Shown one piece after another: positions 48,565-60,500 of a stretch of 64,000 nt of DNA. The DNA is taken from NCBI GenBank assembly GCA_948567375.1, contig OX419761.1, positions 33,358,501 to 33,422,500 of the forward strand, read 5' to 3'. How positions within the stretch are numbered: the stretch's first letter is position 1; each line of letters begins with the position of its first letter. The notes below the pieces were generated by a model. That model searched no databases. It saw nothing but the letters and a program-made list of their open reading frames with translations, and was not told where the DNA came from. Made by a program: the position numbers and the translations under genes. Origin of the DNA: Lunularia cruciata (Eukaryota; Streptophyta; Marchantiopsida; Lunulariales; Lunulariaceae).

Positions 48565-49036
48565 TGGAGACCAAAGAGAGGAATAGGAGAATGGAATATT
48601 GGAGTGAAAGATCAAATTGAGACACTTGGATAAGAGAAACTCCGATTGCCTAACATGAGTTTAGGCTTTGGTATTTATAGGGAGATATACAAGGCTCTTG
48701 AGAAGCCTTTCAAGAAGCTTCCTAAAAGCCACTTGTTGGGAGTGCAAGCCAAGTGAACCGGGAAGCTTTCTCAAGAAGCTTCCTTCTAGAAGCTACCTAC
48801 TTAGCATACAAACTAAGCTTCCCAAGAAGCTTTCTTCTAGAAGTCACTCATTTGACATGCAAGCTAAGCTAGCCAAGAAGTTTCCCAAGAAGCTTCCTCC
48901 TTAGCATGCACATTACCTACCACTTGGAAGATGCCAAGTAGCTTCCTAGATGTTTCTAGAATGTTCTTAGCTAATTTGGCCTATTTGCTACTTTATTGAT
49001 CTCAACTAACTCATCCGTACGCTCCATATTGTTACA
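48565..49036 (-). repeat. Solo LTR-C, minus strand
   Basis: On the minus strand it starts TGTAACAATATGGAGC, carries the same palindromic gaagcttc units and TATA box (ctataaatacc), and ends GGTCTCCA. Flanking atat at both ends gives a 4-5 bp target duplication. No primer site follows, so it is a solo LTR. It is the most diverged of the four LTR-C copies. Confidence 0.8.
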
Positions 49037-50310
49037 ATATTAATGGTTGGTGTTTAGTGGTTGACTACACTTTGTGGTTATGGTTGCAATTTAGAGTACA
49101 TTATCACTATGGAGTTCTTTGGTAATTCTAGAGTAGATTTTGTTATAATCATAGAGTGGCGCTTGATATCAACCCATATTGTAGGTTAGTACCTAGGATA
49201 TGAGAGGAGACTAATTCTAATTTGGAGTTTGACATGGGAACTGATTCAATTGAGAGTGCATTTTATGTTTCCACACCATTATTATAGGACATGGATGAGA
49301 TTTATGGGGTCTCCAAAGGCCCATGTGCTACTTTGGTATGGTGGGTACCATTGAGTTTGACGATTTCATCCAAGAGTTTGATAATTAATGTAATCTACAA
49401 TATATGCATAATTTGACTTTATTCACACCCTTCATAGCATGGAAGAGGTTGTTCTAGTAGTTGTGGCACTTTACTATTCATGTGTGACTTCTTTATGAGT
49501 TGTACTTCTATAGTGTATGATGTTGATATATATATATACAAAAATGTCTCTATATACACCAAGGTTATAATCTATTTGAAATTTTTATACTTTAAATAGC
49601 TCTTGATCATTATATTTATCATTCAAAGAGCTCTTTGTGTTTCAAAATACTCTTTTGATATACAAATCATAAATTTTTTGTATCTAAAATAAATTCCTAA
49701 TTTTTGGTAGAAAATATAATTTTCATCTACTTCTTTTTTATTATGTGGTAGTTTTGTTTTTAAATGTAACTATCAAGAGAGTGCAAGTAGCTAAAGTGCA
49801 AACTATTTTTCAACTCTAATTGAAAAATCTCACTGATTATTGATCCATTCATATATTTGTTGTAAGAATGATATGCCTACTCAAATCAACTACTTGAAAA
49901 GAATTTCATTTTCTAATATGTCTTTTATATTTTGAATAGTAAGACTTTTATTTTACCTTATTTCAAATGTTAGTATTTGCTTAATAGGGAGATTAAATTT
50001 TATGCAAACTTAGCAAATAATTTCAATTTTTTATATTTGAATCTTTTGAAGCTTAGAATTTATTTAAATTGAGTTTGATCTTTGAGTGCACTCTATTTTT
50101 TGATCACTTCTACCTTCTAGTTCATGACTTGAACCACAAGGTATTTAACCTTCTTGAAAACTCACATCTAAAAGGTTTGAATATAATATCTAATAGATTT
50201 TGAAGCATTTCTCTATATATTTGTTATAATAATAATTGATTCCAAGAATAGATAAAGATGTTAAATATCAATTATTTATTCAAGTATGGTTGAAAAATAT
50301 TATTCATCAA
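49037..50310 (+). other. AT-rich DNA, no recognised gene
   Basis: It has short frames only and a (ta)n run near 49530. Confidence 0.4.
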
Positions 50311-50640
50311 TCTCATCAATGTAGCAAGTGTGTTAGTGAAACTAATGGCCTCATCATATACTTAAAATGATCAAACCTTGTGTAAATGGTGTTCTTTTGC
50401 ACATCTTCATATCATTTGATTGTATTTGCTATAAAGTAGTGCTTGAAAAATTGCATAGCACCTAGATATTTATCATACAAATCATTTACTTGGGTAATGG
50501 ATACTTGTTCTTGATGGTTTTTTGATTTAATATATGATTTTCAATAAACATTTTCAAACTTCAATCCTTCTTTGCCAATAAAATTGGAGCTCCATAAGAA
50601 GACATTTCAATTGAATGAGTCCTTTCTGCAATATTTTTTC
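50311..50640 (-). pseudogene. Degenerate gypsy reverse transcriptase fragment
   Basis: On the minus strand the segment around 50640-50500 reads SIEMSSYGAPILLAKKD, stop, then NQKTIKNKYPLPK. This matches the conserved start of gypsy RT (S-YGAPI-LVKKKDG ... K-T-KNKYPLP). Further codons are broken by many stops. Confidence 0.6.
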
Positions 50641-50937
50641 TACTTAGGTTTTATATGATCTAGCTCATTAAGAATCAAAATTATATGGAGCTTTGCACGG
50701 TAGTATACTTTATACAAAAACCTCAATCTTATGGTTCACCATTTATTACAATACTAGATTGACTGGTGAAACATATAAGAATCAATGATTTTATTTGTTT
50801 GTCATATCTCTTAATTCTTCAAGAATCTCAATGATAATAATCACATCTCTTGTTGAACCCAAGAAAAACATACACCTATATAGATGGACAATTAGTATTC
50901 TCTATCAAAAAATGATTGTAAGGTTTTATAGTATTTC

Positions 50938-51325
50938 TGTAACAATATGGAGTTTAGTGATGAAGTTAGTAGGGCTAATGAAGTAGCAAATAAGAAAAAC
51001 TAGTCTAGAATATTCCGGAAGTATCTAGGAAGCTTCCCAGCTAGCTTAGCTTGCACCTCAAGTAAGTAGCTTCTAGAAGCTTCCAACTAGCTTAGCTTGC
51101 ATGCCAAGTAGGTGGCTTCTAGAAGGAAGCTTCCTGGTTAACTTGGCTTGCACTCTAAGAAAGCGGCTTGAGGAAGCTTCTTGAGAAGCTTCTCAAGGGC
51201 CTTGTATGCTACCTATAAATACCAAAGTTGAAGCTCATGCTATTCATTTGGAGTTTTGCCTCATTCCAACGTCCCAATGCGAGCTTCCATTCTCCTATTT
51301 CTCTCTTCGGTCTTGGTCTTTTACA
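50938..51325 (+). repeat. 5' LTR of the chromovirus (388 bp)
   Basis: TGTAACAATATGG ... GGTCTTTTACA. It has one internal gaagcttc unit fewer than the 3' LTR. A TATA box (tataaata) lies near 51213-51220. A three-unit heat-shock-like element (TTC 51071, GAA 51076, TTC 51081) lies about 140 bases upstream of it. Confidence 0.92.
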
Positions 51326-51339
51326 TTGGTATTAGAGCA
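51326..51339 (+). promoter_or_regulatory. Initiator-Met-type primer-binding site
   Basis: ttggtattagagca directly follows the 5' LTR. It differs by one C-to-T change from the common plant primer site TGGTATCAGAGC complementary to initiator tRNA-Met. Confidence 0.8.
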
Positions 51340-51589
51340 AGAATAGGATGGATGGAATTTATGGACCACCAAATCTACTTTCGCCAAACCATTGGGATTT
51401 TCATGTCCAGATATTACCCAAGCATTATTTCACACAATTCATCACCTTGCATTTTGGGCAGGATTTTTTGCATATGATCAACTTGTTTGAGGAACCCTTG
51501 ATACTTCCGATTGTAACTTATGGAGAATGGTGCTGCATTTATGTTTAAATCAATTAGATAAATTGGGAATAGTGAGATAGAGTAGTAGC

Positions 51590-52450
51590 TATGGCAGCAA
51601 TATCGGACATTATCCTTGTGATGCAACAACAAATCAAGCACCTCACTCAATTGTTGGGTGAACAAGACCAACAATGACAAGAACATATAAAGAGAGTGCC
51701 AGTTTAAGATGGAGAAGATCACATTCGATTTCCAAAACCCAAGGTATTTGAGTGCAACAATCTTTCGGGCAAAGTGGATAATTTTTTTGTTTAATTGCAA
51801 ATGTTACTTTGAAGCCACCAATCTTCAAGATGAAAAGAAACAAATTCTCTTGGCTTCTAGCTAGTTGGATGGTTTGGCAAAACTTTGGTGGCAATTCCAA
51901 GTGGAGCAAGCTGAATGACAAATTGTTGCATAAATTTTGATATGGGCAAAATTCAAGGATGCAATACTTGGTCAATTTCAAACTATAAATGCCACTAGGG
52001 CCATACAAGCCACATGAGATAAATTGTCAGAATTGAAGCAGATTGGCTTGGTAAGGAGCTACATCACACAATTTCAGAACATCATCATGAAAATTATAGA
52101 TATACAAGAAGGTGAAGTTTTGGATTGATTTGTGCAAGGATTGAAGTCACAAAAGAAATTGGAGATGACCATGCGGGAACCACAAAATGTAGAAGAAGCC
52201 ATGCAATTGGTTGAGCACTTTGATTCCTTGGTTGCAATAACTTGGTCTCGACGTCGACCTATACAAAGCTTACCAATACACTACGTACGGATGGAAGAAC
52301 CAACACCAATGGAGATTGATGCTATCCAATGGATACCACTTGGTATAGAAGATAGAGAAAGATTGTGACAAAATGGAGGTTGTTTTTATTGTTGCCAAGT
52401 TGGACATTGCATTGCTAAATGTCCACTTAAGAATAGGCGACCTTGACAAG
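51590..52450 (+). pseudogene. Gag of the chromovirus
   Basis: A Gag core with stops reads through SELKQIGLVRSYITQFQNI and LKSQKKLEMTMREPQNVEEA. It ends with a CCHC zinc knuckle CFYCCQVGHCIAKC (52381-52422). Gag packages the element RNA. There are at least five in-frame stops. Confidence 0.8.
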
Positions 52451-52559
52451 TTGCCCAGATGGAGTTTGTGGAATAGAATGATCAAGGAAACAAGGAATCC
52501 CAATAGGACATTTTGAACCACCTATTGGGAGCTTGATTAGTTCTGATGGGATTGAAGGC

Positions 52560-52930
52560 TCGACCTATGCAAGTTTGCTTCACTTGCAAAGTACAATATC
52601 TAATTGGGGTTCTATGATTTTTGGTTGATTTTGGAAGTTCAAAGAATTGCATGTCTATGCAAGTTGAAAAGGAATTGGGTGTTCCTATCAAGTCAATGAT
52701 TGGAAGTAGATTGATAATGGTAGATGGTAGAAAGGGTTTTGCATTCTGTACCTCACATCCTATTACTTTTAAGATTGTGAAAGAGTATTTGGAGTATATG
52801 AGGTTTGTAGTGGCACCTCTACACTATGATGTCATTCTAGGACTACCTTGGCTTGATAATCATAAGGTTCAATTTGATTAGACTCAACAACAAATTCAAG
52901 TAAAACACCAAGGTAGGAATTTCCAATAAG
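52560..52930 (+). pseudogene. Aspartic protease of the chromovirus
   Basis: Open from 52621 to 52881 with VDFGSSKNCM in place of the usual D-S-G active site and ILGLPWL near the end, as in gypsy proteases. The active-site Ser is Phe (TTT), so it is probably inactive. Confidence 0.75.
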
Positions 52931-53259
52931 GTTGTCTAACACCTCTAAGTAAGACACTTAAGAATAGTCAGTCCCAAGATGGGAAGTTTGTTGAGAAGGT
53001 AGCCATAGAGCATACCTTGAAGAGAGAGGAGCCCCAAGATGGGAATTTTGCTATGAAGGCAACCATGGAGCAAGCTTTGAAGAGAAATGAGTCCATAGAT
53101 GAGAAGTTTGTTAGTGAAGCAGCCATAGAGCAAGCTTTGGAGGAAGATAAGTCTATTTTTGCGGTGTGGATCAAGCCGATTGCACAAGGAAAATCTGAGG
53201 AGAGCCAAGAGCCAAGAGCCAAGAGCCTCATCAAGCAATGGTTGATCAAATAGTTCAGA

Positions 53260-54620
53260 AGTTTGTGGATGTATTTTTGGATGATCTACTGGAGGGATTA
53301 CCCTCCAATCGTGGTATGCCCTTCAAGATTGAGTAATTGCTAGGGAGTACTCCAGTGAGTAGACCAATCTATCGGCTCTCACCAAAGGAGGTGGAGGAGT
53401 TACAAAAAACACTTATAGACTTTTTGGAGAAGGACTTCATACGACATAGTACCTCTCCTTGGGGACCACCAATACTATTCATTCTAAAGAAGGATGGAAG
53501 ACTTCATTTATGTATTGATTATTGTGAGCTCAATAAGCAAACAATGAAGAATGCATATCTCTTGCCTTGGATTGATGACATGCTTGATCAATTGAGTGGA
53601 GCATGATACTTTTCCAAGATGGATCTTTGCAGTGGCTATTGGCAAATCCTCATTGATAGGGAGGATGTGCAAAAGATGGCCTTTTGCACAAGGTATGGGC
53701 ATTTTGAGTAGAGAGTTCTACCTTTCTGGCTCACTAATGCTCCAATAGTCTTCATGGATCATATGCATTTGGTGTTGGATGGACTATTGGATCAATATGT
53801 GGTGGTGTTCTTAGATGATATCTTAATCTATAGCAAGATAGAAGTAGAACACGTGAATCATGTGTGAGAAGTCCTAAGACGACTATGACAATGGAAATTT
53901 TATTGCAAGAAGTCAAAGTGTGCATTTTGGCAAAAGGAAGATACCTTCTTGGGGCACAAGATCTCATTGGAGTGGATCAAGATGGAAGAGGAGAAAATCA
54001 AGGCCATTACTGATTGGCTTGCTCCAAAGGATGTTACAGAAGTATGGGCATTTAATGGATTGGCCTATTTTTATCGACGGTTCATCCATTATTATGCTGA
54101 TGTGGTTGCACCATTGAAAGATCTCTTGTGGAAGGACTCGAGCTTCTAGTGGACCACCAAGCACAAAGAAGCATTCTAGAAGTTGAAACATATGGTGTCT
54201 TCAAGGCTTATTCTTCAACCATATGATCCTCAACTACCCTATGTGGTTGATTTTGATACTTCTAACTTTGCAATTGGAGCCGTGTTGCAATAAAAATTCC
54301 CAGATGGACTACATCTCATTGCCTGTGTGTCTTGCCGACTCAATACGGCTGAAAGAAATTACTATGCTTGAGATCAAGAACAACTTGCAATGGTATATGC
54401 CTCCAAGGTATGGAGGCATTACCTCTTGGGGAAACAAGTAATCATGCGAATTGATCACAAACCATTGTTGCAGTCCTTACATTTGGAACACATGAAGAGT
54501 TGACATCATTGATGGGAAGAACAACTCCAATTGTTTGACATCAAACTTGAGTACAAACCAGGTTGGTTCCACATCATCCTTGATGCTTTATCACAACAAC
54601 CTGATTTGAAGTCTCTTCCT
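53260..54620 (+). pseudogene. Reverse transcriptase and RNase H of the chromovirus
   Basis: RT motifs run in order: [50 protein letters not shown], the active site VVFLDDILIYSK (near 53800-53830) and FLGHKISLEW. RNase H is recognisable from FDTSNFAIGAVLQ through LEYKPG. Single stops interrupt it about every 30-100 codons and there is a frameshift in RNase H. Confidence 0.9.
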
Positions 54621-54779
54621 CTCATCACAACGGCAATTGCAATGGTGTCAATTGACTCCAAGGTCCAAAACAAGTTTCAATCAGCTCTACAACAAGATCC
54701 CTTCTTCCAAATGGTACATGGTTTCCTATAGCATACGATAAGGAGTAAAACACCTTTTCCATCAAGGAGGGCCTTCTAT

Positions 54780-56625
54780 TCCATCAGGACCGGATCTATG
54801 TTCCAACCAAAGGTGATCTTTGACTTGTGCGCCTTCAAGAAGCCCATGATTTACCCATAGTTGGTCACATGGGTATGGACAAGACCTTGGGTACCCTCCA
54901 ACGCCGATGGTGGTGGCCCAACATGATGCAATATGTTCAAGAATTTCTTTGATCATGTGGAGTTGCCAATGCAACAAGGCCAGCAACCAAAAGCCAAGTA
55001 GACTCCTTCAACCACTCGCCATTCCATCCACTTAATGGGAGCATGTGAGCTTGGATCTCATCACATCCTTGCCAAAGACAAAGCAAGTACACACAACAAT
55101 CATGGTGTTTGTGGATAAGCTTAGTAAGCAAATCCACTTAGCACCAACTTGTGATACCATGGATGCTCCAACCTTAGCGTAAATCTACTTTGACAATGTC
55201 TTCAAGCATCATGGGATGCCATGTGTACTCATCTTTGACCGCAATATTTGATGTAAAATTTTTGGCAAGCACTCTTCTAGTTACTCGGCACCAAGCTTGT
55301 TTTGTCCACGACACTATCATCCTCAAACTGATGGACAAACCAAACGTGCAAATCGTACATTGAAGAATATGTTGCATACCTTCGTCAATGTCCACCTGTA
55401 ATACCAAGAGCTAGCCATATGATCTAGATGTAAAATTTGGTTTGGTAAAATCTGGAATGATGTTATACATGATGGTCAAAATAGATCAGATAGAAGTATC
55501 ACCAAAAGGATACTTCTACTAATAGGGCAAAAAACCGAAATAGATTTGAAAACCTTAGAACCAATAGCTAGACATATGATTTGAAGGTGAGAATTGGGTT
55601 GGTAACATTTGGAATGATGTTACACAAGATGGACTAAATAGATCAGAAAGAGGTATCACCAAAAGAGGACTTCTACTAATAAAGTTGGAACCAAAATATG
55701 CCTGAAATCTTTAAAGACAATTTTGGAGGCCTAAACGGATGAATTAGGCCTAAAAAATGTACAGATTCCCCCCCCCCAATGGAAAAAGGCTTTCCATCCC
55801 TCCCCTTGCTTTGTCTCGTTGAGAACTTTCCAACGGTACCTCACCCACGTGATTCTGAGATTCTTACAATAAGATTCCCTAAAATATTCCCTCCGGTCAA
55901 AGCTTGTTTGACCAACCAGATAGGATAGGACCGACAAGCATGCTGACATGTCACCTATCTATGTACCTAATCCTATGGTGGAGCTTCATTGGAGGAGATC
56001 AGCTTTGCCTATATAATAAAGAGAAGGTGATCCTTTAGGGCATCGGAGTTTGAGTGTGAAAGTGTCTGTTTCTCATGATGTGTTTCTCTTCAAGTCTCTT
56101 ATCCTCGGAGTATTACACCACCATACCAATTAGGATGAATGTCTTGCAGCTATAGAATTTGCATACAACAATTCCAAACAAGCAAGCACCGGATTTTCTC
56201 TTTTCTTTCTCAATTTTGGCCAAGATCCGCTTGTTCTAGATTCTCTTCCTTCTCCTCCTCCATCTCAAGTTCCTCATACTTCAACATTCTTGACCACTAT
56301 ATTCCAATCTCACCTCCTTATTGCTCAGAATTGTCAAAAACAATATGCAGACCACCATCGTTGTGATCTCACCTTTGAAGTCGGTGATAAAGTCATGTTA
56401 TCCTCTAGTAACCTCTCTTTCACCCTTGCTACCAAAGTTTGTAAACTTGCCCCTAAACCCTAAACCCTTTGATGTCACCCAAATTGTCTCTCTTGCTGCT
56501 TATCGACTTGCCTTGCCTTATCATATACATATCCATCCTATCTTTCATGTTTCCAAGTTGAAACCCTTTGTTCCTAACACCTTTTCCTTTTCTTCTTGAG
56601 TCCAACCTCCCTTTCCTCCTATCCC
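54780..56625 (+). pseudogene. Integrase of the chromovirus, split by LTR-D
   Basis: The zinc-finger His region (VGHMGMDKTLGTLQRRWWWP) and part of the core (TTIMVFVDKLSKQIH, HYHPQTDGQTKRANRTLK) lie left of 55396. The rest, starting AAIEFAYNNSKQAS in another frame, lies right of 56118 and continues to the C-terminal module (AYRLALPYHIHIHPIFHVSK). In QTDGQTKRANRT the catalytic Glu is Lys (GAA to AAA). It is therefore inactive for three independent reasons. Confidence 0.85.
55397..56117 (+). repeat. Solo LTR-D inside the chromovirus integrase
   Basis: It starts TGTAATACC and ends GGAGTATTACA, with exact 5-bp target duplication ccacc (55392-55396 and 56118-56122). It is 721 bp long. Its 5' third contains two tandem units of about 150 bases, each with ctag..atatgat and a gatgttac segment. 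A run of ten C lies near 55770 and a TATA box (tatataata) near 56012. Confidence 0.9.
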
Positions 56626-56629
56626 TATA

Positions 56630-56800
56630 AATGATCATGAGGAGTACAAAGTTGATCATATCCTTGCGTGCTGCCATATTCAACAAGGCCATTGAGAACA
56701 TATGGAGTACAAGGTCCTTTGGAAAGGGTATCCCCTTCATGATGCCACATGGGAACCTTTTTCTCACCTCTAGAATGCACAAACGGCCATCCAAGAGTTC
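56630..56800 (+). pseudogene. Chromodomain of the chromovirus
   Basis: EEYKVDHILACC ... EYKVLWKGYPLHDATWEP, then NAQTAIQEFK, fits a chromodomain with its aromatic residues (Tyr, Trp, Trp). Two in-frame stops are present. Chromodomains bind methylated histone tails. Confidence 0.8.
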
Positions 56801-56848
56801 AAAGCTTCATTGGCAACAAGGACATCACCAACTAGCGGTGGGAGAATA

Positions 56849-57274
56849 TGTAACAATATGGAATTTAGCGATGAAGTTAGTAGGGCTAACAAAGTAGCAA
56901 ATAAGAAAAATTAACCTAGAATATTCCGAAAGTATCTAGGAAACTTCTTGAGAAGCTTCCCAGCTAGCTTAGCTTGTACCTCAAGTAAGTAGCTTCTAGA
57001 AGGAAACTTCTAGAAGCTTCTAACTAGCTTAGCTTGCATGCCAAGTAAGCGACTCCTAGAAGGAAGCTTCTTGAGAAACTTCCTAGTTAACTTGGCTTGC
57101 ACTCTAAGAAAGCAGCTCGAGGAAGCTTCTTGAGAAGCTTCTCAAGGGCCTTGTATGCTACCTATAAATACCAAAGTCAAAGCTCATGCTAGGCATTTGG
57201 AGTTTTGCCTCATTGTAATGTTCCAATGTGAGCTTCCATTCTCCTATTTCTCTCCTCGGTCTTGGTCTTTTATA
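56849..57274 (+). repeat. 3' LTR of the chromovirus (426 bp)
   Basis: It starts TGTAACAATATGGAA after the purine-rich gcggtgggagaata and ends GGTCTTTTATA. It holds a four-unit heat-shock-like element at 57003-57020 (GAA 57003, TTC 57008, GAA 57013, TTC 57018) and a TATA box near 57162. Confidence 0.92.
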
Positions 57275-58099
57275 ATTTCCTTGCTCTATCTCCATTGATT
57301 AAGTGTGCATTTTTCATCATTGCTTTTTACCTCAAATCTATCTTGCATTATAACTAGCTATTTTGATCATTTGCCATTCAATCTTCTCCTTATATTTACC
57401 TAAAGTCAAATAACTTGCTTACAAGTCACACTTGTAAGCAAGGTCTCAAAGTCTACATTTGTATATTTTACAATCCTTTCTTTATCTAAATTATTTTCTA
57501 ACTCCAGTCCAAATTCAATTCATAAATTATGAAAGGATTTTTTTTGCTTCTCATAAGCAATCTCAAACTCTTATTTTTTTTATCCCTATTCTACATCCAT
57601 AATAATAAGAGGTTTTAATTCAAGAAAATATAAATATTTTTATAGTAATTAACAGACTTCTATATATATTGGTGAGATATCTCATAACAGATGAATAATA
57701 TGATGAAAAAATAAATGGAAAAAATAAAAATTCATCTACAATAGTCCATAAGAAAGCTAAAATAGGTATTTAATAAGAAAAAAAATGAATTTAAGTTGAA
57801 TTACCTCATTCCCCTACAATTTTAAGGTGTACTTGTAGCCATCTTTGGTTAGTCAAGCCAAAAGTTAGAAATCTCATCTATTTAATGATAATAGCTAATA
57901 AAATAGTTAGTTATAACTTTTAAGTAAAGTCAAGAGTAACTTGTAGATGAAGTCATGCATAATTGGTCAAAACTTATGCTCAATTCATTCCTTAGAGCTA
58001 AAATTTGAAACTCTTGCATACATGTGGCAACCTTCATGATCTCTCAAGAACTTTATTAAGGCTAGAACGTCATTGTGTCATTTATCATTGATCTAGAAG
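57275..58099 (+). other. AT-rich DNA, no recognised gene
   Basis: Low-complexity T-rich and A-rich runs; no open frame. Confidence 0.4.
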
Positions 58100-59017
58100 G
58101 TAACCATGCAAGAGGACAAGAAGATGACATAAGGAAAACACCACGGCTCCTCCGCACCCACAAATCACAAAGACAATGCTCCTCATGATTATGATGCTTG
58201 TGGTCATGATCTGTGAGCCGGCCTATCTCTCACTCAGAATGAACCTCTGATGGCTATTTGTAATACTCCCGAGGACAAGAGAAGAGAGAAAACACAAATT
58301 GCACACTCAAACATTGGATGCCCCAAGGGAGCACCTTCTCTTTATTATATAGACAAAGAGGATCTCCTCCAAGGAAGCTCCACCATAGGATTAGGGACAC
58401 AGATAGGTGACATGTCAGCAAGCTCCACCCTTAGATTACTTACTTGGATGGGTGACCTGTCTGGTCTAGGTCCTATCTGGTTGGTCAAACGAGCTTTGAC
58501 CGGAGGGAATCTTTTAGGGAATCTTCCTGTAGGAATCATAGAATCACATGAGTAAGGTACCGTTGGAAAGCTCTCGACGAGACAAACCAGGGGGGAGGGA
58601 AGGCCAGCATTTCTTCCATTGGGAGGGGAATCTGCACATTTTCGAGGCCTAATTCATCCGTTTAGGCCTCCGAAATTGCCTTCAAAGATTTCAGGCATAT
58701 TTCGGTTCCTACTCTATTAGTAGAAGTCCTCTTTTGGTGATACCTCTTTCTGATCTGTTAAGTCCATCATGTGTAACATCCTTCCAGATGTTACCACACC
58801 AATTCTCACCTTTAAATCATATGTCTAGCTATTGGTTCTAAGGTTCTCAAGTCTATTTCGGTTTCTGCCCTATTAGTAGAAGTACTCTTTTGGTGATACT
58901 TCTATCTGATCTATTTTGACCATCATGTATAACATCATTCTAGATGTTACCAAACCAAATTTCACATCTAGATCATATGGCTAACCCTTGGTATTACACT
59001 ATTATGGTAGCGCACCA
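58100..59017 (-). mobile_element. Element A internal start, split by solo LTR-D
   Basis: On the minus strand, after the LTR-A copy, the primer-site-like TGGTGCGCTACC (59017-59006) is followed by an LTR-D insertion and then by atagccatcagaggttcatt and gagtgagagataggccggctcaca (58253-58205). These match 1670-1720 of the left element. Homology fades after about 58140. Confidence 0.65.
58259..58998 (-). repeat. Solo LTR-D, minus strand
   Basis: It runs TGTAATACC ... GAGTATTACA on the minus strand, 740 bp, with exact target duplication ctatt (58254-58258 and 58999-59003). It has the same internal tandem units as the copy at 55397. Confidence 0.9.
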
Positions 59018-59646
59018 TGGACTAAGAAGGCAAGGAACCCCAACTCCATGATACTCCTCCAAGGCTAACACTCCAAGACTCAAGACATTTCTCACTAGAA
59101 ACTCAATGAGAGAGAGATAGTTGCAAATGAAAGGACAATGAGTACCTCCTCACCCCTTGTTTATATACTTGTGAAATAGTTACGTACCAAAGTTACTAAT
59201 TACCGCAATAACTCAAGTTACTAGACTAAAAGTCAAGTAAAGTCAAAAAGTAGAAAGGAATATCCATTCACATGGGCATATTCCCCTAAGCATGTGGTCT
59301 TATCTTGACCCAACCACTAAGTCAAGGATTCCTTCACATGGGCTATCCTTGGACTAAAGAAGAATCCAAAACAAAAAGGCTTGTGGGCCTAAGAGTTCTC
59401 AACTCTTTCCTCAAAGCCAAACACCTAAGAATAATACCAAGTCAACACACTAAAATCCAAAAGAGTGGTGCTCATCTTTTCTACTTCCTCTAAAGTAAGG
59501 TCCCCTCTATCTTAGCTATGACTAACTTTAGCTAACCATGACTAATATAGAACCATCCTTTATCTCTATATAAATAATATCTCTTAAGTAATTGTAATAC
59601 CAAGCTAAATATCACAATACCACACACATGCACAAATGGTGTTACA
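59018..59646 (-). repeat. LTR-A, minus strand (5' LTR)
   Basis: It is inverted relative to 1032-1653 and matches along its length with small differences. The sequence before it (59647 onward) does not match the polypurine region of element A, while a primer site follows, so this is a 5' LTR. The rest of this element is missing or unrecognisable. Confidence 0.85.
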
Positions 59647-59904
59647 GGATTTCACAATAGTGATGACCATATGGCCATTTGTGAACAAAGAATTCCAAAT
59701 TGGCACCATCGGCCTAGAACATCATCAGCTTGGAAGACCTTTGGTCCTAAGTACCTTGGTGCATGAAAAGGCTGATATATCCATGGTTACATGTTCAAAT
59801 GAAGCAAGCTTTATTTTATTAGAAGCATCTTTTCAAGGTTTTTCTACTACTACCAAAATCATAGCATTTAGAAGTCCACAAAAAGTTAAAACTATATGAA
59901 TTTA

Positions 59905-60500
59905 TGACCATATGGACCTTGTATATGGATCTTGTACCTCATCTCTTGTATCATGGACCTTGTACACAGACCATAGACCATAGGCATTGTACCTCATACA
60001 TCATCTCTTGTATCTTGTACCTTGTACATGGACCTCTCCTCATACTCATCTCTAATCTTATACTCATTGTACTCATTTTTGACCTTGTCTCCGACCTTGA
60101 CCTTATATCTAATCTCTTGTACCTTGTACATGGACTTCATACACACACCTCATCTCTCATACTTCATAACTAATCTCATACCTTGTCTTGTACCTCATCA
60201 TCTCATACCTTGTCTTGTACCTCATCATCTCATACCTCATACCTCATCTTGTACCTTGTACCTCATCATCTTGTATCTTGTACATAAACTTCATATGTGC
60301 ACCTTGTCTCTCATACTTGATCATCTCATACCTCATACCTCATACCTCATCTTGTACCTTGTACCTTGTACCTCATCATCTTTTATCTTGTACATAAACT
60401 TCATATGTGCACCTCGTCTCTCATACTTGATCATCTCAAACCTTGTCTTGTACCTCATCATCTTGTGCCATGTACACAATCTTTGTATCTTGGACCTCAA
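59905..60500 (+). repeat. Minisatellite of ttgtacctcatcatctcatacc-type units
   Basis: Variants of cttgtacctcatcatctcat repeat for about 600 bases. A higher-order unit of about 110 bases is visible: 60251-60336 is repeated at 60362-60446. Open frames in it, on both strands, only reflect the repeat. Confidence 0.8.

Larger units (their letters stand above)
50938..57274 (+). mobile_element. Chromovirus (Ty3/gypsy with chromodomain)
   Basis: The order is 5' LTR, Met-type primer site, gag, protease, RT, RNase H, integrase, chromodomain, purine-rich tract and 3' LTR. The 5-bp target duplication atttc flanks it exactly (50933-50937 and 57275-57279). All coding parts contain scattered stops and a few frameshifts, and the two LTRs differ at many, mostly transition, sites, so it is an old insertion. 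A solo LTR-D lies inside the integrase. Chromodomains in this lineage steer integration toward modified chromatin. Confidence 0.92.
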
